Source: Halpernia sp048269545
GTDB lineage: Bacteria; Bacteroidota; Bacteroidia; Flavobacteriales; Weeksellaceae
NCBI RefSeq assembly: GCF_048269545.1
Contig: NZ_JBLXIJ010000012.1
Span: 1-42,887 of the forward strand
Length of the DNA: 42,887 bases
Direction of reading: 5' to 3'
Positions 1 to 8,000 of this stretch are shown piece by piece (position 1 is the first letter of the stretch; the number at the start of each line of letters is the position of its first letter). The translations under genes were made by a program, and so were the position numbers. Below the pieces are notes generated by a model. The model worked only from the letters and a program-made list of their open reading frames with translations. It was not told the origin of the DNA and did not search any database.

Positions 1-1068
1 ATAATCTAAATTCCCAACCAAATTATTATAACCTGTATGTTCTAACCCAAAAGGATAATAATTGCTTTCTTTATCAATAGTAAGAACGCCTGCGCTGTTT
101 TTATAGTAACTCAACCTCACATTTCCTAAATGATCTGTGTAGTTGTAAATGTAAGCATTTTTTATAAAATCATAATAACCTTCTGCGGTAGGTATAAACT
201 GTAAAATCCCGTTTTTATATTGGAAACCATCAATATAATCAGTGGCTGTTATCTCTGAAAGTTGCTGCTCTTCATAAATTGAAGATAATTTTGTTCCATC
301 CGACGCATAAGTATAATGAAATTTTTCATCATCTTTCAGAATATTAACAGGTAAATTTAGATAGTTATAATCAATTGAATTAATTAAATGTGCAGCATCA
401 TAAACCACATTACCGTTATTATCGTATTCCATTTCATCGCCCCCATCAAGACCTAAGTAGTTTCCACTTGAATCCCACACATCAACAAGTTGATTTCCAA
501 TATATGTGTAGGCAATATCATCTATTTTCATTGGGCTATTTGTATCTGAGCCTCCAAATCGGATTAAGGTTTGTATATTTCCATTAAGATCATATGTTAA
601 GCCCTCATCATAAGCATGAGTAATAGGATTTGTAAGGTTTGGTTTCTGATAAGTGGCTTGCAGAAGTCGGTTTAATTTATCATAATTATAACCGTATCTT
701 CGCAATATCCCATCGTCAGAGTTTGCCCAATCAATTTCTGCAATATTGCCGTTGTATTTAGCAGCCGCAACCGATGGGTTTACAGGATTATTGTATTTTA
801 TTTCGTACCCAAATAAGTTTGTCCCTAAATTATTGGGATCATTAATCCCCGTCATCCAACCGCGGATGTTGTAGGTGTAATCCATTTGCTGGATATTATT
901 GCCTACTTTTTTATTTGTCAGTTGTCCTACCTCATTGTAGTGGTTTTCAGTTAAAAGTTCTTCGGGCTGAGAATTGACTTGGTGGTAATGTTTCTCCAAA
1001 GCATTATTAAAAGCATTATACTCAAATCGCTCTTTAATCTGAACTTCTGTAAAGGCTTGTTTTTTCAT
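1..1068 (-). CDS. Displaced Rhs fragment 3 (3' end outside window)
   Basis: The frame opens at ATG 1068-1066 and stays open to base 1, so the variable tip lies outside the window. It starts MKKQAF and then follows the full-length Rhs from about its residue 495 (TEVQIKERFEYNA) through YD-repeat sequence, the DHLGNVRLSYYKN core and YYPFGLEHTGYN. It lacks the signal peptide and the DUF6443-like N-terminus, so it could not be exported as it stands. A terminator hairpin just upstream separates it from the preceding immunity gene. I read it as a displaced toxin cassette, probably poorly expressed. What toxin it encodes cannot be seen here. Confidence 0.8.
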   Translation of the reverse strand, partial: MKKQAFTEVQIKERFEYNAFNNALEKHYHQVNSQPEELLTENHYNEVGQLTNKKVGNNIQQMDYTYNIRGWMTGINDPNNLGTNLFGYEIKYNNPVNPSVAAAKYNGNIAEIDWANSDDGILRRYGYNYDKLNRLLQATYQKPNLTNPITHAYDEGLTYDLNGNIQTLIRFGGSDTNSPMKIDDIAYTYIGNQLVDVWDSSGNYLGLDGGDEMEYDNNGNVVYDAAHLINSIDYNYLNLPVNILKDDEKFHYTYASDGTKLSSIYEEQQLSEITATDYIDGFQYKNGILQFIPTAEGYYDFIKNAYIYNYTDHLGNVRLSYYKNSAGVLTIDKESNYYPFGLEHTGYNNLVGNLDY

Positions 1069-1076
1069 TTAAAATT

Positions 1077-1106
1077 AAAAAGAACAGACAAATGTCTGTT
1101 CTTTTT
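1077..1106. terminator. Rho-independent terminator hairpin
   Basis: The arms AGAACAGACA (1081-1090) and TGTCTGTTCT (1093-1102) are perfect complements with a 2-base loop. They are flanked by an A-run on the left and a T-run on the right, so the stem extends and could terminate in either direction. On the minus strand it ends transcription of immunity candidate 2, overlapping its stop codon, before the third Rhs fragment. Confidence 0.8.
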
Positions 1107-1651
1107 TACATTTTGTTTTTCTTTTGTAAAATCCTCTCGTTAAAACAAACCAACACTTTTGGAACATCACCCCCTAAAAGTTGGTTTTTATTATTGCTCA
1201 AAGTCGGAGACTTTGCGCAGCGGGGATTTTTTTTTAATTCTTTATATCTCTTTTTTAATAAACCTTTAAAAGAATAATTGATTAGTGGAATGTCTTTAGA
1301 ATTTTTACATTTACACTTATCATCTAACTTTGTATTAGATAATAGCAACAACTCTTTTAACAAACTTTCATTATTTATCTGTTTAACAATTTCCCATCTA
1401 TATGATTTGGTGGTTGGATGATGAATATCTTCCCAAAAACTACCATTTAAATCAAAACAAGGATTAAATATAAATCTCGTTTCTTTGGGCTTAGAGATTA
1501 GACTGTCCTCATACAGTTTAATTTGATTTCCGATATATTCCTCTCTTGAAAGACTCGTGTTTAAAATTATATCCCTTAAGGAATCCTTAACTTGGGCAAA
1601 ACCAAATATTGAATAAAAAAATACGATTGTAATAATTAATTTTTTTTTCAT
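1106..1651 (-). CDS. Secreted immunity candidate 2
   Basis: This 181-residue protein begins MKKKLIITIVFFYSIFGFAQ, a signal peptide with likely cleavage before Gln. It starts 8 bases after the stop of the HExxH tip gene, the position of an immunity gene in polymorphic-toxin loci. I recognise no family. A CKC motif lies near residue 113. The last ~40 residues (from about NPRCAKSPTL) are encoded by DNA containing two inverted repeats (1147-1187 and 1199-1215), which look like cassette-junction sequence rather than protein-coding sequence. The native C-terminus may therefore have been lost or replaced. Export would match a toxin acting outside the cytoplasm. Confidence 0.6.
   Translation of the reverse strand: MKKKLIITIVFFYSIFGFAQVKDSLRDIILNTSLSREEYIGNQIKLYEDSLISKPKETRFIFNPCFDLNGSFWEDIHHPTTKSYRWEIVKQINNESLLKELLLLSNTKLDDKCKCKNSKDIPLINYSFKGLLKKRYKELKKNPRCAKSPTLSNNKNQLLGGDVPKVLVCFNERILQKKNKM
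1147..1187. repeat. Inverted repeat inside 3' end of immunity candidate 2
   Basis: AAACCAAC (1147-1154) pairs perfectly with GTTGGTTT (1180-1187), and TTTT (1157-1160) pairs with AAAA (1176-1179) after a 2-base bulge. A second palindrome, AAAGTC-GGA-GACTTT with one extra C-G pair, lies at 1199-1215. Two strong hairpins in 70 bases of a reading frame suggest that this stretch was originally non-coding. Confidence 0.65.
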
Positions 1652-1659
1652 TCCATTTT

Positions 1660-2907
1660 TTACTTAAGTGTTTTACCATTATATACAACTGGAGTTTTAC
1701 CATTATTATATTTTATTGTAGACGAACCTAATGCAGATGCTGCTCGATTGTTAGCGTCAGTTTCTTTATTTGGGTCAGTTGCTACTTTAGACATATTGTT
1801 ACCCATTTCATTTAGAGCAGGATTTACTATGTTGTTAGTAGTAAAATTTTGTTTGTCAGCCTTATTCATTTTTGAAGCATCTGTTGAACCAACAAATGCT
1901 TTAGCTGCATCTAATATTACTTTATCCGGAGGTCCAGTGTATGATTGACTTTTCCCATCTAATGTAACATTTATGCTAATTGGACTTTTTGCAGCATCCA
2001 TAATCTGGTCTTTATGACTTTTTTCGTGTGCTACTACTTCTCTTTCTAAACCGGGGTTTTGAGTTTCAATATTTGTAGATGAAGAAGTTCCTTTGAACGA
2101 CGCAGATAAATGTATATCAACAGGAATATCAATATTAACATTGGAATTGCTAACTCCTGTTAAATTTCCATTTGAATAATTTGTCACTCCTAAATCACTC
2201 AATCCATTAGGATTGGCTGTCATTGAATAGTCAATCGTTAAACTTAGTCTTATGCTATCACCTTTTACATCAATATAACGAACTGGGTTATTTGCAACAT
2301 ACGAATATGAAGATAAATCAAAATATTTTTCTGAAAATCTATCTGGACGATTAAAACGACCTATATCTGGCATATAATGACGTTGTCCGTAATCATACAT
2401 TCCAGTCTCTTGCAACTCTTTGCCGTTGTACTTGTAATTATAACCTGCAATTGCAGTAGGAGCTTCATTATAACCCTCGTGTTTTAAGCCAAAAGGATAG
2501 TAATTGTTTTCTTCTACAATTGTAAGAACTCCTGCATTGTTTTTATAATAACTAAGCCTCACGTTTCCTAAATGGTCTGTGTAATTATAAATGTAAGATT
2601 TTTTTATAAAATCGTAATAGCCTTCTGAAGTTGGGATAAATTGTAAAACCGCCGAACCGAATGTGGTGTTATACTGAAAACCGTCTAAATAATCTATAAT
2701 TAAAGGTGAAGATCCGCAGAGAGAACAGTTTTCTTGATAAGTTTTTTTAAGTTTAAGACCTGCTGCGCTGTACACATAACTGGTGGTGGCTGTAGTTTGT
2801 GTCACTTGGTTTGGTAAATTTAAAAAATTATAGGCAATTGCAGTTATATTTTTATCTTTTTCTGAGAGCATATTGCCATTATCGTCATAACTCCTACAAA
2901 TTTGCAT
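1660..2907 (-). CDS. Displaced Rhs tip 2 with HExxH peptidase-like toxin domain
   Basis: From ATG 2907 the protein has 415 residues. In-frame TTG 2922 is a possible earlier start, just after a stop codon. It enters the Rhs core at YDDNGNM, matching residue ~721 of the full-length protein, then carries DHLGNVRLSYYKN, NYKYNGKELQETGMY and RHYMPDIGRF before switching to an unrelated tip of ~200 residues. The tip contains HEKSH (H294-E295-H298), the zinc-binding core of gluzincin-type metallopeptidases. I cannot see the third ligand with confidence. There is no signal peptide, so it is a truncated cassette rather than a secreted toxin. Immunity candidate 2 follows 8 bases downstream. Confidence 0.72.
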   Translation of the reverse strand: MQICRSYDDNGNMLSEKDKNITAIAYNFLNLPNQVTQTTATTSYVYSAAGLKLKKTYQENCSLCGSSPLIIDYLDGFQYNTTFGSAVLQFIPTSEGYYDFIKKSYIYNYTDHLGNVRLSYYKNNAGVLTIVEENNYYPFGLKHEGYNEAPTAIAGYNYKYNGKELQETGMYDYGQRHYMPDIGRFNRPDRFSEKYFDLSSYSYVANNPVRYIDVKGDSIRLSLTIDYSMTANPNGLSDLGVTNYSNGNLTGVSNSNVNIDIPVDIHLSASFKGTSSSTNIETQNPGLEREVVAHEKSHKDQIMDAAKSPISINVTLDGKSQSYTGPPDKVILDAAKAFVGSTDASKMNKADKQNFTTNNIVNPALNEMGNNMSKVATDPNKETDANNRAASALGSSTIKYNNGKTPVVYNGKTLK

Positions 2908-2944
2908 CCTAAATTTTAACAATTTTTATGTGCTTTTTGTCATA

Positions 2945-2978
2945 GAATGCGGAGCGAGGGAGATCGATATCCGCATTC
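2945..2978. repeat. GC-rich inverted repeat at cassette junction
   Basis: GAATGCGGA (2945-2953) and TCCGCATTC (2970-2978) are perfect 9-base complements around a 16-base loop. The repeat lies between immunity candidate 1 and displaced tip 2, in sequence noticeably richer in G and C than its surroundings. There is no T-run, so it does not look like a terminator. Confidence 0.7.
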
Positions 2979-2995
2979 TCGGGTCATCGGGTAAT

Positions 2996-3442
2996 TTACT
3001 CACAGCTAAAGTCTGGTATATATTGAGAATATAATATAGATAAGTTATTAGTATAAGATTTTCCGACATAAATGTAATCAAAATTTTTCTTAAAATAGAT
3101 TCTCTTTTTGCCCATTCTCTCACTCCAAAAATCAAAATATTTTCTTTTTTTGCTTATATAATATTGTCTTACACCATAACAACTACTATATCCACTTATT
3201 GAAATTGCATCATTATTATTTACTTTATATGGATTGTCTATGAATGAAGTATTATTGATAATAACTACATAATTTCTTCGATTTTTTTTAATATTCAAAC
3301 TATCATCGAAATAAGATTTTTCGAACCTTATCTCTTTTTTAGTTTGATTCTTTCTAAATTTCTCAGATGTACAAATATTTTGGCTTTTCACATTGCAAAA
3401 GAAAAAAAGAAAACATAAAAATACTATTCTCAATACTATCAT
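2996..3442 (-). CDS. Secreted immunity candidate 1
   Basis: This 148-residue protein starts at ATG 3442, only 2 bases after the stop of the metzincin tip. Its N-terminus (MIVLRIVFLCFLFFFCNVKS, then QN) is a strong signal peptide. The cysteine in FFFC lacks a proper lipobox, so ordinary secretion is more likely than lipidation. The mature part is rich in Lys, Tyr and Asn and resembles no family I know. Position, size and export fit an immunity protein that protects the periplasm or cell envelope against the adjacent peptidase-like toxin. The function is inferred from context only. Confidence 0.6.
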   Translation of the reverse strand: MIVLRIVFLCFLFFFCNVKSQNICTSEKFRKNQTKKEIRFEKSYFDDSLNIKKNRRNYVVIINNTSFIDNPYKVNNNDAISISGYSSCYGVRQYYISKKRKYFDFWSERMGKKRIYFKKNFDYIYVGKSYTNNLSILYSQYIPDFSCE

Positions 3443-3450
3443 GATTAATT

Positions 3451-3540
3451 TGTTGGTTGGGGTAATGGTTGCGGTTGCGGTGATGGTTGCGGTAATGGTA
3501 GTGGTGAAGGTTGTGGCAATAGTAATGGCTGTGGTAATCT
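3451..3540. repeat. Low-complexity tract encoding the Pro/Gln tail of tip 1
   Basis: The plus strand reads as a run of degenerate GGTTGC/GGTAAT hexamers. On the minus strand these give alternating Pro with Gln, Leu or Ser at the end of the metzincin cassette. Tracts of this kind are prone to slippage. Confidence 0.6.
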
Positions 3541-4464
3541 TGACTGTGATGCATCTACTGTTCTTTTCATTATTTCTGTTTGGTCAGTGGTAAGATTCGT
3601 ACGAAGATCACTAGTATTGTTAGGGTCTGGATTCGCACCAGAATTCATTACATTATTTCGGTTAGCAGGTGTGTTTGTAACCGGATTGGTATTGGGATTA
3701 TTTACCCAAATATGATCAAGACCCATCGCATGCAATAATTCATGAGCTAAAGTGTCACCCAATCCTAGAACATATTTTACTGTGCCATCAATCGGATTTC
3801 CTAATGGCATAGTTTTACCGTTTATCGCTACAAGGTTACCTTTGTCATCTTTATCGAAAAAAACATTTTGAACTCCAACTACATTATATGACGCCTTAGA
3901 ATCAACAATAACATTCATGGTAACTCCATTTTGGCTAATTATTCCACTCGCTACGATGGCATCAGCTTTAATAGTGGCTAATTGCGTTGAATTTAATCCT
4001 ACTGGATTTACATGGAACTCATAATTGTTATCATTGAGTTTTTTCGCTTCTAACCCTTCCAATTCTCTCGCATCAATCACACGATCTTCTGAAAAATTAT
4101 AAGGTGACTGGTAAGAATATTTTTCACTTAAAGGGTCAATATTGAAAAATCTTCCCACATCGGGCATATAATTTCTCCACTTAAACGAGTAAAAACCAGT
4201 TTCCTGCAACTCTTGTCCTTGGTACTTGTAGTTGTAACCTGCAATTGCAGTAGGAGTTTCATTATAGCCAGTGTGTTTTAAACCAAATGCATAATAATTG
4301 TTTTCTTCTAAAATAGTAAGAGCGCCTGTGCTTTTGTCTTTGGTGTAACTTAAACGTACATTTCCCAGATGGTCTGTGTAGTTGTAAATGTACGCATTTT
4401 TTGTAAAATCATAATAGCCTTCTACGGCAAAACCAACTCCTAAAACTTGTTCTTTTATTTTATG

Positions 4465-4497
4465 ACCACACGATGCAATCGTGCGGCAGCGGGTGGT
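4465..4497. repeat. GC-rich inverted repeat at cassette junction
   Basis: CACGAT (4469-4474) and ATCGTG (4478-4483) are perfect arms around GCA. An outer pair ACCAC (4465-4469) and GTGGT (4493-4497) frames them. The repeat lies between the Imm26-like gene and the point where Rhs homology of tip 1 begins. It is comparable in position to the inverted repeat at 2945-2978, though not in sequence. Confidence 0.6.
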
Positions 4498-4519
4498 TTG
4501 CTTTTATTTATTAAAAAAA

Positions 4520-5029
4520 TCACTCAAAAGTAGGGTAATTAAGTGGGTATTCATTTCCTTTCGCTATTTCTAATATACCATATGGATTGATTACTAACCC
4601 CACATATGATTTTCTGTTTTCTCCTTCTAGTTTTTTTACTCGTGTAAATTTTTCATCTTTAATTCTCCAAATATTCCAATCATTAGAAATTAGGATAGGT
4701 TCTTCACCTTCTTTGTGACCATAATCGTTGCTATCACGAAAAATAATTTTATTAATATCTCCAATTACGTTATTATTTCCAATCTTGTCCCAAAGATTTA
4801 ATTTAATTCCAAAATCTACAGCACAATGGACATAGGAATTAACATCATCTTTAATAATATCTTCAATACTTGGAGTTTCGCCGTGAAAATATTTCTTTTC
4901 AAATATTCTAACTACATCACTATTGAGTTGATTTAAATCAAACGCAATAAGTTGCATATATCTTTTTTCTTCTTCATTTATAGGGATTGAAAAAATATCA
5001 CCTATTTTGGTTTTTAATCGCTTTGCCAT
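4520..5029 (-). CDS. Imm26-like immunity protein for the GIY-YIG tip
   Basis: I start this at ATG 5029 (MAKRLKTKIGDIFSIPI), 8 bases after the Rhs stop, giving 169 residues. A longer frame begins upstream inside the toxin gene but adds a non-conserved extension. The N-terminal pattern (basic, then KIGDIFSIPI, then a strand region ending FEKKY) recalls the Imm26 family, which is found beside polymorphic nuclease toxins. It has no signal peptide, so it would act in the cytoplasm, where a nuclease toxin would have to be neutralised. The family assignment is from memory and moderate. The immunity role rests mainly on position. Confidence 0.62.
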   Translation of the reverse strand: MAKRLKTKIGDIFSIPINEEEKRYMQLIAFDLNQLNSDVVRIFEKKYFHGETPSIEDIIKDDVNSYVHCAVDFGIKLNLWDKIGNNNVIGDINKIIFRDSNDYGHKEGEEPILISNDWNIWRIKDEKFTRVKKLEGENRKSYVGLVINPYGILEIAKGNEYPLNYPTFE

Positions 5030-5037
5030 TTTTTTTA

Positions 5038-8000
5038 TTAAGGGGCTGTTACGCCATAAGTTGTCCAATTTTTGGGTGCTATAGAATTTATTTTATTATA
5101 AAGATTTGGAAGACCATATTTATTAATCATACTTTGTTCCAAAGAACGTGCTTGAGATTTAGTCAAACCCGCACCAACAGTTCTAAAATCTAATAGCGCT
5201 TTTGCTCCACCTGCTGCTCTATGTTCTGCCCATCTTAAACCTTCTTCTCTTCCAGTAATACCCACATATTTCACAACACCATTTTCTAAACCATGATATA
5301 CAGAATACGCCCCAGTTTCACTAAAATTGGCTAAAACTTTAGGGGCAAATCTTGCATATAGATTATTTGCTACACCTAATAAAAATTTACCTGCTCCTGC
5401 TGCTCGCCAACCTGCAGAAAGTAAAGATCCACCTGCAAATTGTAGAGGAATATCTCTAAACAAGAAATTTTCAACACCTGCTACAGATTGTCCTATTTTA
5501 GTTTCTGTAACGGCTTCTGTAAGTGTATATTGTGCTTGTTGGAAGTTATGTCCTTGTCTAGCATTATTAATACCGCTGTCTAAATATGCCGAATTTAATG
5601 CTCCATATTGACCTCCAAACGGATTATTCACACCAGTACCACCTCCTGCCTTTCCTTGCATAACTACACCTTCGAGATCCTGTGCAAAATTAGAATTACC
5701 ACTTATGAAATTATCAACACCATTTATACTGCCGCCTCCTTTAAAATAACTAAGTAAATCACTTATTTCTTGCTTATTTGAAGTGCTGACATTTCCTTGG
5801 GAATCCCTTGTGTATAATCCTGTAGGATCAGAAAAATTTGCTGGATTATTTAAAGAAAAATGATAAGGAGTTTGGTCTGCATACATTTCAGAAAGAGCAT
5901 CCATTCCAGTAAATCTTCCAATATCCGGCATATATTGGCGGAAGTCCATCGCGTACATCCCGGTTTCCTGCAGTTCCTTGCCGTTGTACTTGTAGTTGTA
6001 AGTAGAACTTGACGAAATGTCATTATAACCTTCGTGTTTTAAGCCAAATGCATAATAATTGTTTTCTTCTATAATATCAAGAGCGCCTGTGCTTGGGTTT
6101 TTGCTGTAACTCAACCTCACATTTCCTAAATGGTCTGTGGAATTGTAAATATACGCATTTTTTGTAAAGTCATAATAACCTTCTGCGGTGGGTATAAATT
6201 GCAAAACTTGGTTCTGATATTGGAAGCCGTCTAAATAATCTGTGCTTACGGGAACGCTACCTCTTCTATTGTTGCTAGTAATTTTATTCAATTTCACACC
6301 ATCTGCACGGTAAATATAATTGTAATTGAATACAGTTGCGCCTTGTAATTTTGAAATTGAATTGGGAACATTTAAATAATTATAATTAATCACATTGATT
6401 CCTTTATCCTGCATAGAAGTCATATTTCCATTAGCATCATAGGTAATCAGATTTGGAGTGGCTTTATAAGGATAACCATCAGAATTTTGCTGCGCATCAG
6501 CAACGGTTTGCAATTGGTTTCCTGTGTAAGAATAAGTTAAATTATCTATCAAATCTGCAGTTGTATTTCCTGGCAATACTGCGCTTGAGCGTTTTAATTG
6601 TGTAATGTTTCCATTGCTGTCATATAATAAATGTTCAAAATATTCTTTGGCAGAAGGATTTTGAGCGTTTTGGTAATAACCTGCGGTAAGTCGGTTTAGT
6701 CCGTCATAGACATAGCCGTATCTTCTTAAAGGTTCGTTTGATGCATAAGCAGTTTTCCAATCTACTTCTGCAATATTGCCGTTGTATTTGGGTATTACTT
6801 TGTCATTCGCGAAATCTGTATTGGGAATTTGCAAGCCATCTACATTATTGTATTTTATCTTGTAACCAAAGAGTTTTGTCCCTAAATTAACGGGGTCATT
6901 AATCTGGGTCATCCAACCACGAATGTTGTATTTATAATCTAACTTTTGCAAAGAACTTCCCAAAAGATTTCCAACATTTTTGTATTCTAATTGTCCGAGT
7001 TCATTGTAGTGGTTTTCCGTTAAAAGTTCTTCTGGCTGAGAATTGACTTGGTGGTAATGTTTTTCCAAAGCATTATTATAGGCATTGTATTCAAAACGTT
7101 CTTTAATTTGAACTTCTGTATCAGCATTTAATCTTTTATGGAACGTAAAGGTTTTTTGTGGTATTGCTGCAAAATCCAGTTCAGATTCCGTCTTCGTGTA
7201 GCCGCCCAAATGGTTGAAACTGTAAGTGGCAAAAGCTCTGGCTTTGGTGTCGTAAAAACTGTAGTTTTTAGTCCAGTCATCCGTTTCAATGTTTTTTACA
7301 AAACTGGCGAGAGGTAGAGATTTTGTGCTTCGCCCATCTGCGGTGTAAGTGGCGGTAAGCAGGTTTGGACTTGGCGATTGTGCCAAAACATTATCAAAAG
7401 TTGGACTTCCTGTGGGATAAGTGTCATAATAGTTGACGGATAGAAGTGTCATACTTCCAGTCGGAAAAGCATTTTTAGAATAATAAAGCGGTAAACCTTG
7501 AAGTGTGATAGATGGCGAGGAAACTCTTACTTCATTGTTTCCTGCATTAGCTGCCATATTATTGAGAGCAGTCTGCATCGAACTTCTCGTTGCCGTATTT
7601 TTAAAAAATCCCGTGTAAACGACTCTTCCGAATTGGTCGTACTTGGTGAAAAGCCAGCCTTTATTTAGGAAATTATTAGTCGTAGTCCGAAGATTGGCGT
7701 CTTGTGTAAGAACCAAGCGGTTTTGCTGATCATACACCATATATTCCCAACCTTTGCCAGGTAGCTTTTTTTCTGCTAAACGGTTTTTTCCGTCGTATCG
7801 GTACTGGTAACAAAGATTGTCTAAATCGGCTTGTGAAATACTTGTATTTGCTGCAGCCAAAGGTGGCACCACAAATGCCAACTGGTTGTATTCGTTGTAA
7901 ACGTAGTAGGTGTCGATATTGTTTGTTCCGTCATTTTTTCTGACCAAAAGGGTTTGTCCCTGTCCGTTTTTAAATTCAATAGAAACATTGCCGTCTTCAT

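Larger units (their letters stand above)
3445..4503 (-). pseudogene. Displaced Rhs tip 1: start-less metzincin toxin cassette
   Basis: The frame is open from 4503, just after an in-frame TAA, to the stop at 3445, with no ATG before the Rhs core. The first TTG codon (4209-4207) is simply the Leu of ELQETG. Rhs homology begins at EGYYDFTKNAYIYNYTDHLG, residue ~807 of the full-length protein, and runs through YMPDVGRF. The tip then has HELLHAMGLDH (3744-3712), a perfect metzincin zinc motif HExxHxxGxxH, followed about 30 residues later by NVMNSG, a plausible Met-turn. It ends in a Pro/Gln/Leu repeat tail. It is probably not translated alone and needs recombination with the intact gene. Calling it a silent cassette is as fair as calling it a pseudogene. 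Confidence 0.78.

Noticed and set aside
2926..3135. 69-codon frame overlapping immunity candidate 1
   Set aside because: It overlaps a frame with a signal peptide and covers the junction palindrome, with no features of its own.
3363..3593. Frames rich in His/Tyr (minus) and Val/Met (plus)
   Set aside because: They are shadow readings of the low-complexity tail of tip 1 and the start of the immunity gene.
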